DNA from: an uncultured Clostridia bacterium
GTDB lineage: Bacteria > Bacillota > Clostridia > Oscillospirales > Ruminococcaceae
NCBI GenBank assembly: GCA_947627235.1
Contig: CANQVG010000002.1
Location: forward strand, 1-64,000
DNA: 64,000 nucleotides
Reading direction: 5' to 3'
Numbering within the stretch: position 1 is the stretch's first letter; the number at the start of each line of letters is the position of its first letter. Positions 8,274 through 17,704 of the stretch are shown in pieces. The position numbers and the translations under genes were made by a program. Under the pieces are notes generated by a model. It had not been told where the DNA came from and made no database searches. It worked only from the letters and a program-made list of their open reading frames with translations.

Positions 8274-9543
8274 CCGTTTCTGCCTCCTTTTTTTCCGCTG
8301 CTTTTTCTGCGGCGTTTTCCTGCGGCTTTTCTTCGCCTGCTTCGGGGCTTTCCGACTCGGCGGACGCTTCTTTCGTGGCGCTTTCTTCGGCAGTTTTCTC
8401 TTTCTTTTCCTTTGAACGCTTTTTGGATTCCTTAACCTTTTTGACGATAAAGTCGGCAAGCCTGTCGAGCAGCTTTGAGACAAATGCCGCGAACGCCGCA
8501 GCGGCGGTCTTTGATTTTGCCCAGAGCCATTTTGCAAAGATGACCGTATATTTTGCGGTGAACTTCGAGATAATTATAATCCATTTTTTGAGGAAGCGCA
8601 GGAGCTTTTCGAGTGAATCGGAGAGACGGTCAAATTCGTCCCTGAAGACGCACACAAGCGGCAGCATAAATATCGCGCCGTTTTCTATGGTGGTATTTAT
8701 GCGAATCAAAAACGCCCCCGCAGCAAAGATTATTCCGTAGAGAAGCTGTGAAAATGCCCGCTTCGGGACATATCTCGGGTCGCAGGCCATAAATACGAGT
8801 ACAAATAGGTAGGAACCCGCCGCGAGAGAGTTGATTACGGCATACCAGCCCGCTTCTCCGACGGGAAACAGCACACTTATCAGGACATTTGCGGCAAGTC
8901 CCGAGAAGAAAGCTACGGCGGGAATGTCGCGGAAGAAGTAGAGCGCAACCGCGCATATAAGAATAATCAGCACCGCTGATGTTCCCATAGGTCCGGCGAG
9001 CTTTCCCCATATAAGGTCTAAAAGACTGAAAGTTCCGAAGGTCCCGTTGTCGAGATAATAGGTATAGGAGTGGGTCAGGTTTTCGGTGACGGTGTTAGTC
9101 AGCGGCACCGAGCCGAACGGCTGCGGATACGGATATCTTACGATGTATGACGGAAAACAGAGCAGAGTGAAAATATAGGAAACGCAGACAGGACAGAAAA
9201 TAAGATTTTTATTTCCTCCGAACGCGTGCTTGCAGACAACGGTCATAAAAACCGCCGAAAAAGCCATAATCGTATATGGCACCGACGCCGGCATAAGAAG
9301 CGCGAGCAGAAGTCCCGACATAAGCGGAGATTCATCGGTCCAGTCAAATTTCTTTTTCATTGCGGAGCAGCATATATAATCCGAAACGACGCTTGAGAAT
9401 ACCGACGTTGCCGCCACAAGCACGGCGCGCAGTCCGTAGTAATAATACGCCATAAAAACTATGGTGAACAAAAGCGCGGAGGTTTTTGCATACCTGAGTT
9501 TTTCTGATTTTTCGGTTGACAAGGACATAGCCGTAAAAATCAC
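8266..9543 (-). CDS. RnfD/NqrB-like membrane subunit with Lys/Glu/Ala-rich C-terminal tail (divergent)
   Basis: 425 aa; HAFGGNKNLIFCPVCVSYIFTLLCFP and SYLFVLVFMACDP match RnfD landmarks. Confidence 0.75.
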   Translation of the reverse strand: MIFTAMSLSTEKSEKLRYAKTSALLFTIVFMAYYYYGLRAVLVAATSVFSSVVSDYICCSAMKKKFDWTDESPLMSGLLLALLMPASVPYTIMAFSAVFMTVVCKHAFGGNKNLIFCPVCVSYIFTLLCFPSYIVRYPYPQPFGSVPLTNTVTENLTHSYTYYLDNGTFGTFSLLDLIWGKLAGPMGTSAVLIILICAVALYFFRDIPAVAFFSGLAANVLISVLFPVGEAGWYAVINSLAAGSYLFVLVFMACDPRYVPKRAFSQLLYGIIFAAGAFLIRINTTIENGAIFMLPLVCVFRDEFDRLSDSLEKLLRFLKKWIIIISKFTAKYTVIFAKWLWAKSKTAAAAFAAFVSKLLDRLADFIVKKVKESKKRSKEKKEKTAEESATKEASAESESPEAGEEKPQENAAEKAAEKKEAETDE

Positions 9544-9601
9544 GATCCTTTAAGTATAGTTGTACGAAGTCTTTTCCGACAGGGGTGTTTGTAATTTGAG
9601 C

Positions 9602-9913
9602 ATGTCAAAGCGCCGCAGACTTCGCGCATTTGCGGCAGATACGCAGGTAGTATGTATGATGAGCGCGGAAAATTCGCTGCGCTGCCTTGCCGACAGCCTT
9701 AAAAACTGCGGAGCCGCAGACAGCAGCCTTATCTATACCGGAAGCCTGTGTCTCGGCTTCAAGGTCAAGACCAGAGAGCTCGGCAGGCTTCTTCCGAGAA
9801 TATGCGAGCACAGCGACTGTGTATGCATAGGCAATAGCTACCGCGAGATTTTTTCGGAGCACGGCAAAGTGATAATAAAGAACGGCGCGCTGAAAATACT
9901 ATCTTCTCATTGA
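9602..9913 (+). CDS. Small cysteine-rich hypothetical protein
   Basis: About 103 aa from ATGTCAAAGCGC; 3' end overlaps the convergent rpe gene. Confidence 0.5.
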   Translation: MSKRRRLRAFAADTQVVCMMSAENSLRCLADSLKNCGAADSSLIYTGSLCLGFKVKTRELGRLLPRICEHSDCVCIGNSYREIFSEHGKVIIKNGALKILSSH

Positions 9914-10546
9914 GGCGACCGCAGCCGCCATATCATCGGCTTTAAAGAGATATGAGCCGGATACGAGTACGTTTGCACCCGCATGTCTTACCTTGGGCGA
10001 AGTGTTGAATCCGATTCCGCCGTCGACCTCAATGTCAAGCTCGACACCCTGCCTTTGGGCTTCTGAGCGCAGGGCGGAAATCTTTTCAAGCGTCTCGGGG
10101 ATAAATCCCTGACCTCCGAAGCCCGGCTCCACGGTCATTATCAGCACCATATCGAGCTGCTTGAGCAGCGGGTATACAAGCTCGACGGGAGTTTTGGGCT
10201 TTACGGATATTCCTGCGGTCAGACCGCGCGAACGAATCTTTGCGATTACCTCCTCGGGGTCTGAGCCGACCTCCTGATGAAATGTGATGTGATCGGCTCC
10301 GGCGTCGGCAAAGGCGTCTATAAATTTCAGCGGGTCGGTTATCATAAGGTGGACGTCAAACGGTAGAGAGCAGTATTTTCTGATTGATTTTAGCACCGGA
10401 ACCCCGTAGCTGAGGTTCGGCACGAAATGCCCGTCCATCACGTCGAAGTGAACCATATCGCAGCCCGAGGCCTCGGCGCGCCTGAATTCGCGCTCAAGAT
10501 TTCCGAAATCGGCGCTGAGAATGGATGCTGAAACTTTGGTTTTCAT
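9899..10546 (-). CDS. rpe: Ribulose-phosphate 3-epimerase
   Basis: 215 aa; VSASILSADFGNLE, MVHFDVMDGHFVPNLS. Confidence 0.96.
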   Translation of the reverse strand: MKTKVSASILSADFGNLEREFRRAEASGCDMVHFDVMDGHFVPNLSYGVPVLKSIRKYCSLPFDVHLMITDPLKFIDAFADAGADHITFHQEVGSDPEEVIAKIRSRGLTAGISVKPKTPVELVYPLLKQLDMVLIMTVEPGFGGQGFIPETLEKISALRSEAQRQGVELDIEVDGGIGFNTSPKVRHAGANVLVSGSYLFKADDMAAAVASMRR

Positions 10547-10690
10547 AACATTCCTCTTATATTGTCATTTTAAATCAGTACACAAAAATACAGATTAAGT
10601 ATACTATATTTTAACGGCTTTGTCAAACAAAAACCGAAATTGATACCGAATTTTAACTTTTTTCTTTAAGATTTACCCGGATTATTCAGG

Positions 10691-10720
10691 CGCCGCCATA
10701 CCCCGAAAGATATGGCGGCG
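10691..10720. repeat. Perfect 10-bp inverted repeat, no T-run
   Basis: CGCCGCCATA-ccccgaaaga-TATGGCGGCG. Confidence 0.7.
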
Positions 10721-10914
10721 GTATATAAAAACGGCGAAGGCGTGTGCCGGACCGTTAGTTTATACTATGCCTGAACGGGCGTGGGCGACACTTTTGATTT
10801 GAATGTATTGTTTGAACGCTTTACAGTCAGAGGTCGGCGCAGAGCGGCACCCGAAGACTTTGAAAAGGCCGGACAAAACTTTTCATATCTTCGGAATGTT
10901 TGGATGCAAAGCAC

Positions 10915-10943
10915 TTGCATTAGTGGAAAATGTGTGATATAAT
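10915..10943 (+). promoter_or_regulatory. Promoter of the parE-like gene
   Basis: TTGCAT, 17-nt spacer, TATAAT. Confidence 0.65.
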
Positions 10944-10994
10944 AACTATATATTGTGATACGCGGCATTGCGCCTTGAAAGGATTGATAAATTG

Positions 10995-12977
10995 ATGCCA
11001 CAAAAAAGCGAATACGGCAACGAAGCGATACGTTCCCTCAAGGGGGCTGACAGAGTAAGAAAACGTCCGGCGGTCATCTTCGGCTCGGACGGGCTTGAGG
11101 GCTGCAAGCACTCTGTTTTTGAGATAATCTCAAACTCGGTTGACGAGTCGCATCAGGGCTACGGTAAAAAGATTTCCGTCACATATTATAACGATTTTTC
11201 TGTGGAGGTTGAAGACAACGGGCGCGGCTGCCCGGTAGATTTCAACAAGGTTGAAAACAGATATAACTGGGAGCTTGTTTATTGCGAGCTTTATGCGGGC
11301 GGAAAGTATGACAACGTCGACGGCGGGAGCTATGAGTATTCCCTCGGCTTGAACGGACTCGGCGCCTGCGCCACTCAGTACGCCTCGAAGTATATGGATG
11401 TTGAGGTTTACCGCGACGGCTTCAAATATAATCTTCATTTTGAAAAGGGAGAGAACATCGGCGGTCTGAAAAAAGAGGAGACCAAAAGCCGCAGGACAGG
11501 CACCCGCACCCGCTGGCTGCCCGACCTCGAGGTTTTTACCGACATAGCCATCGAAAAGGACTACTTCCTCGATGTTCTCAAAAAGCAGGCTATAGTCAAT
11601 CCCGGGATAGAGTTTCATTTGAAATATCAGAACCCCGAGGGGGATTTTGAGCAGTATGAGTTTTTATACGAAAACGGAATACTCGATTATGTAAATGAAA
11701 TTGTCGGCGACAGCGCAATGACTGCGCCGCAGCTCTGGACGGCTGAGCGAAAGGGCAGAGACCGCGACGATATGAATGACTACAAGGTAAAGTATAATTT
11801 CGCGTTTGCCTTTTCAAAGACGGTGAAACTCGCCGAATACTTTCACAATTCAAGCTTTCTTGAATACGGCGGCTCCACCGAAAAGGCGGTGCGTCAGGCG
11901 TTTACCTCATATATCGACAGCTACTTAAAGCAGAACAACAAATATCTTAAAAACGAGTCGAAGATATTATTCTGCGACATTGAGGATTGCCTTGTTATGG
12001 TTTCAAGCTCGCTTTCGACTCAGGCTTCCTACGAGAACCAAACCAAAAAGGCTATAAACAACCGCTTTATTTACGAGGCGGCGGTGGACTTTCTGAAGCA
12101 TCAGCTCGAGGTCTACTTTATCGAAAACCCCGACGACGCCAACAAGATATGCGATCAGGTTTTGATTAACAAGCGCTCACGCGAGTCGGCGGAAAAGACA
12201 AGAATCAATACCAAAAAGCTCTACGCCGAGAAGCTCGATATGGCGAATATGGTCAAGAAGTTTGTAGACTGTCGCTCTAAAGACGTCGAGCGCCGCGAGC
12301 TGTATATAGTGGAGGGAGACTCGGCTCTCGGCTCGGTCAAGCTCGCGCGCAACGCTGAGTTTCAGGCGGTCATACCCGTCAGGGGAAAGATACTTAACTG
12401 CCTCAAGGCGAGCTACAACAAGATCTTTGAGAGCGAGATAATTACCGACCTTATGAAAGTCCTCGGTTGCGGCGTAGAGGTAAAATCCTCAAAGAACAAG
12501 GAGCTTTCAAGCTTCAATCTCAACGCTCTGAGGTGGTCAAAAATCGTCATCTGTACCGATGCCGACTACGACGGTTTCCAGATAAGAACGCTGATTCTTA
12601 CAATGCTCTACACCCTCGCGCCGACTCTCATCGAAAAAGGCTTTGTATTTATCGCGGAGTCGCCGCTATATGAGATAAACACCAAGGACAGAACCTATTT
12701 TGCCTACGACGAGACCGAGCGCACCGATATTCTTCGGCAGATAGGCAATCAGAAATTCACTATTCAGCGCTCTAAGGGACTCGGCGAGAACGAGCCTGAT
12801 ATGATGAGCCTCACCACGATGAACCCCGAGACTCGGCGTCTGATAAAGGTCAGCCCCGACGAAGCCGAGCATACAAAGTTTATGTTCGATATGCTCCTTG
12901 GGGACAACCTCTCGGCGCGAAAGGAATTTATAAACAACAACGGCCATGACTATCTCGATATGGCGGATATAAGCTGA
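10995..12977 (+). CDS. Type IIA topoisomerase B subunit (ParE/GyrB-like, divergent)
   Basis: GHKL ATPase and TOPRIM motifs (YIVEGDSALG, VICTDADYDGFQI); start moved to ATG at 10995. Confidence 0.9.
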   Translation: MPQKSEYGNEAIRSLKGADRVRKRPAVIFGSDGLEGCKHSVFEIISNSVDESHQGYGKKISVTYYNDFSVEVEDNGRGCPVDFNKVENRYNWELVYCELYAGGKYDNVDGGSYEYSLGLNGLGACATQYASKYMDVEVYRDGFKYNLHFEKGENIGGLKKEETKSRRTGTRTRWLPDLEVFTDIAIEKDYFLDVLKKQAIVNPGIEFHLKYQNPEGDFEQYEFLYENGILDYVNEIVGDSAMTAPQLWTAERKGRDRDDMNDYKVKYNFAFAFSKTVKLAEYFHNSSFLEYGGSTEKAVRQAFTSYIDSYLKQNNKYLKNESKILFCDIEDCLVMVSSSLSTQASYENQTKKAINNRFIYEAAVDFLKHQLEVYFIENPDDANKICDQVLINKRSRESAEKTRINTKKLYAEKLDMANMVKKFVDCRSKDVERRELYIVEGDSALGSVKLARNAEFQAVIPVRGKILNCLKASYNKIFESEIITDLMKVLGCGVEVKSSKNKELSSFNLNALRWSKIVICTDADYDGFQIRTLILTMLYTLAPTLIEKGFVFIAESPLYEINTKDRTYFAYDETERTDILRQIGNQKFTIQRSKGLGENEPDMMSLTTMNPETRRLIKVSPDEAEHTKFMFDMLLGDNLSARKEFINNNGHDYLDMADIS

Positions 12978-13115
12978 GCCGCGCCGACGCGCGCCACCCG
13001 CTCGCACAGTCCCGCCGCCGCGGGACGCGCTCCGCGGACGGCGCGCCCTGACAGAGACAGAATAATCAGAAAATAACGATAGGTATCATAGAAAAAGTAC
13101 GGAAGAGGATAAAAA

Positions 13116-15359
13116 ATGCCCAAGAAAAAAGACAAAGAACCAAAGCAGCCGAAGCTCTCGCAGCGCCACGCCGACGCCTATATCAACGGTGCCGGGACGA
13201 TTGTTGACGAGCCGATAACCGTGACCCTTGAAAAAAACTATATGCCCTATGCGATGAGCGTAATCGTCTCGCGCGCATTCCCCGAGATAGACGGCTTTAA
13301 ACCCTCTCACCGTAAGCTCCTTTATACAATGTATAAAATGGGACTTCTGACGGGTGCGAGAACAAAGTCGGCGAATATCGTCGGTCAGACTATGAAGCTT
13401 AATCCCCACGGCGATCAGGCAATTTATGAGACTATGGTGCGTCTCGCGCGGGGAAACGAAGCGCTTCTGCACCCTTATATCGACTCAAAGGGAAACTTCG
13501 GCAAGGCGTATTCGAGCGATATGGCTTACGCAGCCTCGCGTTATACCGAGGCAAAGCTCGAACCCATATGCAACGAGCTGTTCGCGGATATCGACAAGGA
13601 TACCGTCAATTTCGTTCCCAATTACGACAATACTATGACCGAGCCGGAGCTTCTGCCGGTTACTTTCCCGTCGATTCTTGTCAATTCAAACGTCGGCATC
13701 GGCGTTTCGATGGCGAGCGCTGTCTGTCCGTTTAATCTTCGTGAACTCTGTGAGGCGACCGTCGCGCTTATCCGCGACCCCGACTACGATGTTATGCAGA
13801 CTATGAAGGGCCCCGATTTTCCGGGCGGCGGCGATATGATTTATGATGAGGACAAGCTCAGGCAGATTTTCTCGACGGGCAGGGGAGCGGTCAGGATTCG
13901 CGCGAGATACAGCTATGACAAAGAGGCAAATTGCATCGAGATAACCGAGATTCCCCCGACTACGACGGTCGAGGCGATAATCGAAAAGGTTATTGACCTC
14001 GCGAAAAACGGTCTGAAAGAGGTAAGCTATATCCGCGACGAGACCGATCTTGACGGTCTGAAAATAGCGATAGATCTGAAGCGCGGCGTCGACCCCGACG
14101 AGCTTATGAAAAAGCTCTATCGGCTCACCCCGCTTCAGGACAGCTTTTCCGCCAATTTCAACATTCTCGTGAACGGCTATCCGAAGGTTCTCGGCGTTAC
14201 CGATATTATACGCGAGTGGCTGAAATTCCGCATAGGCTGTGTAAAGCGCCGCGTGAGGTTCGACCTCGACAAGAAAAAAGAGCGGCTTCATCTTCTCGAC
14301 GGTCTCGAAAAAATACTTCTTGATATCGACAAGGCAATAAAAATAGTCCGGGAGACCGAGGAAGAGGCTGACGTCGTTCCAAACCTTATGATAGGCTTCG
14401 GAATCGACGAGATTCAGGCGGAATACGTAGCCGAAATCAAGCTGCGGCACCTTAACCGTGAGTACATTCTCAACCGTTTGAAAGATATAAACGACCTCAC
14501 AGCCGAGATAGACGAGCTTGAGGATGTCTTAGGCAGCGAGAGAAAAATAAAGCTCATCATTATCGACGAGTTGAAAAGGGTTGCCGAGAAGTACGGTCAG
14601 CCCCGCAGGACTGGCATCATATACGCCGACGACGAGCAGGAGGTCAAAGATGAGCCTCTTGTCGCCGATTATCCCTGCAGGTTAATTCTCACGCGGGGCG
14701 GGTATTTCAAGAAGATAACCCCGCAGTCGCTGAGAATGTCAGGCGAGCAGAAGGTCAAGGAAAACGACGTCGTCACGACCGAGATCGACCTTTCGAATCG
14801 CGCCGAGCTGCTGTTCTTCACCTCAAACGCCAAGTGTTACAAGTCGAAAGCGTCGGCTTTTGCCGACTCAAAGGCGAGTCTTCTCGGCGACTTCATACCC
14901 GTAGCGCTTAAATTCGACGAGGGTGAAAACGTCTTCGGAATGGCTGCGACTCTCGACTATTCCGGCTGTCTGCTGTTCGTATATAAAAACGGCAAGGCGG
15001 CAAAGGTGCCATTGAGTTCATATGCCACCGTGACAAACCGCAAGGTGCTGTTAAAGGCATATTCCGACAAGTCGGAGCTTGTGGCAATCCTTGATGTCAA
15101 AGACGGCTGCGACGTTATGCTCCGCTCCTCAAACGGCAGGGCGATAGTCTTCAATACGGGAATGATTCTCCCGAAGTCCACACGCGACACTCAGGGCGTA
15201 CAGGTGATGACTCTCAAGGCAGGCTCGCACGTTGAGTCGGCGCACATTCTGACGGAGGAGCAGGCAAAGGAGCTTTCAAAGTACCGCACCAAGACTCTGC
15301 CTGCGGCCGGACCGTTTGCCAAGGACGTTTTGGACCTCGACCAGTTCACGCTGATTTGA
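13116..15359 (+). CDS. Type IIA topoisomerase A subunit (ParC/GyrA-like, divergent)
   Basis: 747 aa; YAMSVIVSRAFPEIDGFKPSHRKLLYTM and AASRYTEAKL (catalytic Tyr present). Confidence 0.92.
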   Translation: MPKKKDKEPKQPKLSQRHADAYINGAGTIVDEPITVTLEKNYMPYAMSVIVSRAFPEIDGFKPSHRKLLYTMYKMGLLTGARTKSANIVGQTMKLNPHGDQAIYETMVRLARGNEALLHPYIDSKGNFGKAYSSDMAYAASRYTEAKLEPICNELFADIDKDTVNFVPNYDNTMTEPELLPVTFPSILVNSNVGIGVSMASAVCPFNLRELCEATVALIRDPDYDVMQTMKGPDFPGGGDMIYDEDKLRQIFSTGRGAVRIRARYSYDKEANCIEITEIPPTTTVEAIIEKVIDLAKNGLKEVSYIRDETDLDGLKIAIDLKRGVDPDELMKKLYRLTPLQDSFSANFNILVNGYPKVLGVTDIIREWLKFRIGCVKRRVRFDLDKKKERLHLLDGLEKILLDIDKAIKIVRETEEEADVVPNLMIGFGIDEIQAEYVAEIKLRHLNREYILNRLKDINDLTAEIDELEDVLGSERKIKLIIIDELKRVAEKYGQPRRTGIIYADDEQEVKDEPLVADYPCRLILTRGGYFKKITPQSLRMSGEQKVKENDVVTTEIDLSNRAELLFFTSNAKCYKSKASAFADSKASLLGDFIPVALKFDEGENVFGMAATLDYSGCLLFVYKNGKAAKVPLSSYATVTNRKVLLKAYSDKSELVAILDVKDGCDVMLRSSNGRAIVFNTGMILPKSTRDTQGVQVMTLKAGSHVESAHILTEEQAKELSKYRTKTLPAAGPFAKDVLDLDQFTLI

Positions 15360-15367
15360 TTTAAGAT

Positions 15368-15402
15368 AAAAAAATAAGACCCGTATAGGGTCTTATTTTT
15401 TC
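15368..15402. terminator. Bidirectional intrinsic terminator between convergent genes
   Basis: AAAAAATAAGACCC-gtata-GGGTCTTATTTTTT. Confidence 0.9.
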
Positions 15403-15408
15403 TGCTTA

Positions 15409-17220
15409 TTATTGCATATTTATTTCCGACACGATGCCGTCCTTGAATCTCACTTTTACCGACCATCTGCCGTCCTCCTCGGAGGCGACAAGAGTCAGCA
15501 CCGCGTCCGGTGAAAAGCTGTAGCGCGTCAGGTAAAACGCTTTTATGGCGTCCTCAATGCTGCTTCCGACCGATATTCCGTTGACTGTAATCAGCCCGTC
15601 GGCGTCGGGGTCGTTGTTAGTGACGACAAGAAGTCCGGTCGGGTAGTTTGCTCTGAGATTGGTGTACACCTCTCCTGCGGGCTCCGTATCGGTCTGGGGA
15701 GGCTCGGTAGGGACAGGTACAGTTTCGGCGGGAACGGGTTCTGCTGGCGGCTCCTCATCGTTTTTATCGACCGAAACGTCAAGAAGTTCAGGATTCATTC
15801 TCATAATGTTTCTGCGCAGATAATATGTCAGCTCCCTTACCGCCGCCTTTTGTGTGTAGCGCTCGGGGTTGTTGAGGGTGTTGGTCACAACCTCGGTTTC
15901 CTCAGGCAGTATTCCCATATTCGTGCTTCCCGGGTCGACCTCGTAGCCGTCCTCGCAATAGACGTGGTAGGCGATATCGAGACCGTTCACATTGTGGACG
16001 GAGTAAACGAGCTGCGGTACAGGTTCGAGCACTCCGTCGCCGTTTTCATATACGAGCGCGATGTATTCGCCCTGCATGACCGGTCGCCCGACGAGCTGAC
16101 AATCAGCGGTTCCGTAGTTGAGAAGCAGCCTGTCGGCGTTCTCGCTTTCGTTCGAGAGATACTCACGGTTGATGTTTATGCTGTAGAGGGTCTGGGTCGC
16201 GACGTCCATATTCAGCCCGGAGGTTGTGTTGACCGAAACCTCTACGTAGCCGGTATAGGCGTCCTCGACGGTAAAGCGTATCAGCGCGATTTTGTCGAGT
16301 TTCGCGATAACTCCGTCGCGTATGTCGTAATACTCATAGCTTGCGATTGTGGTATCGACGGCGCTCTCCCCATCGTCGTCAGCCGTATACGTTTCCAGTT
16401 CATCGGAGTCCGCTTCTACCTGTGCGGGGGCCTCCACATCTTCCGCAGGAGCTTCAATGCGTTCGTCTGTCGGCTCTGCGCCGCCACCGCCCGCGGGGGT
16501 GACGAACACGGGTGAGGAATTAGCGAGCATAGCCTCAGAGGTGCCGTATACCGAGGCTGAACCGGCGTCGGTGACGGAGCGCTTTGCCAAAACGTAGTCG
16601 TCGCCGTTGTAATCGCCGTCATAGTCTTCGCTCGCATATTGAGAGTAGAGAGATTCCGAATCCTGAGTCTGTTCACCGAGCAGCAAATCGGGAGTCGGTT
16701 CATCGAGCAGCAAATCATCGGAAGCGTTTATATCTTCGCCGGTGTAATCGTTCTGCATAGACGATTCCGGCGCACCATCCTCGGAATCCGGCATCGGTTC
16801 GTAGTCGTTTTCGGCAGGGTCCGCCAAATCTTCGGCGGAGGTATCATATCCCACGGCTTCGTCAACGGAATCTTCGTCAGAGTACATGTTGCCGCCGTCA
16901 GCGGCACCCGGAGCCGGCATATCTTCGGCGACCGTGTTAGGCTGATTTTGTTCGTTTTCGGAAGCTTCTCTGGCGGATTTCTGCATAGGCAGACCCTTGA
17001 CGGCGAGTATTCCCGCCGTGGATACGACGAGCAGAAGACATGCGGCGAGCGCGGCGTATTTTGCATATTTTCCCGTGAAAGCCGAGACGGTTATTTCCTT
17101 TTCTTTTTTTTCGGGGGAGTGTTCCTCGTAGACTTCGAGCATCTTTTTCTTCAGTTCGGATTTAAATTCGTCGCTCAGCCGGAGCGAGCTGACTTCGTTT
17201 TTATATTCATTTATCATCAT
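15409..17220 (-). CDS. Anti-sigma factor-like protein with large acidic extracytoplasmic region
   Basis: One TM (YAALAACLLLVVSTAGILAV) after a short cytosolic domain; overlaps the 3' end of the ECF sigma gene. Confidence 0.75.
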   Translation of the reverse strand: MMINEYKNEVSSLRLSDEFKSELKKKMLEVYEEHSPEKKEKEITVSAFTGKYAKYAALAACLLLVVSTAGILAVKGLPMQKSAREASENEQNQPNTVAEDMPAPGAADGGNMYSDEDSVDEAVGYDTSAEDLADPAENDYEPMPDSEDGAPESSMQNDYTGEDINASDDLLLDEPTPDLLLGEQTQDSESLYSQYASEDYDGDYNGDDYVLAKRSVTDAGSASVYGTSEAMLANSSPVFVTPAGGGGAEPTDERIEAPAEDVEAPAQVEADSDELETYTADDDGESAVDTTIASYEYYDIRDGVIAKLDKIALIRFTVEDAYTGYVEVSVNTTSGLNMDVATQTLYSININREYLSNESENADRLLLNYGTADCQLVGRPVMQGEYIALVYENGDGVLEPVPQLVYSVHNVNGLDIAYHVYCEDGYEVDPGSTNMGILPEETEVVTNTLNNPERYTQKAAVRELTYYLRRNIMRMNPELLDVSVDKNDEEPPAEPVPAETVPVPTEPPQTDTEPAGEVYTNLRANYPTGLLVVTNNDPDADGLITVNGISVGSSIEDAIKAFYLTRYSFSPDAVLTLVASEEDGRWSVKVRFKDGIVSEINMQ

Positions 17221-17704
17221 CGTCAAACTCTCCTTCCAGCATAGTTCTGAGCTGTTTTCTCGCGCGAAGAAGCAGCGAGGAAACGGTATTTTGGTTTTTT
17301 CCGAGCATTTCCGCAATTTCCGAGACCTTATAGCCCTCAAAGTAGTGGAGATACACGGCGGTGCGGTATTTTTCCGGCAGTTCCATAACCGCCTCCATCA
17401 CAGGACCCTGACCGAACCTCTCGGTTTTGGTGATATTATCGGTGAGTTCCTCCGTTGGGTGGGAATACACCTTTCTGTTATAGGTTTTACACATATTTAG
17501 TGTTACCTTTATCAGCCATGCCTTTTCGTGCTCGTCCGACTCAAAATCGGGAAGCACGCGCATAAGCTTCAAAAAGACCTCCTGAGCGATATCCTCTGCA
17601 TAGCTTCGGTCGCACAGAGCGTGATACGCCGTGCGGTAAACCATGTCGGAATATTTATCAACCACAGAAGATATGTAAACACCGACGTCGTTAGTAGTTT
17701 GCAT
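17207..17704 (-). CDS. ECF-type RNA polymerase sigma factor
   Basis: 165 aa; DIAQEVFLKLMRVLPDF and LPEKYRTAVYLHYFEGYKVSEIAEML. Confidence 0.93.
   Translation of the reverse strand: MQTTNDVGVYISSVVDKYSDMVYRTAYHALCDRSYAEDIAQEVFLKLMRVLPDFESDEHEKAWLIKVTLNMCKTYNRKVYSHPTEELTDNITKTERFGQGPVMEAVMELPEKYRTAVYLHYFEGYKVSEIAEMLGKNQNTVSSLLLRARKQLRTMLEGEFDDDDK

Noticed and set aside
8274-8537. N-terminal 88 residues of the 296-aa ORF at 7647..8537
   Set aside because: Lys/Arg-rich out-of-frame reading of the RnfD tail; the RnfE-like protein most plausibly starts at MNERPF (8273)
12978-13060. Very GC-rich palindromic segment between the parE-like and parC-like genes as a possible element insertion
   Set aside because: Only short overlapping CG-rich inverted words, no clear terminal repeats or target duplications
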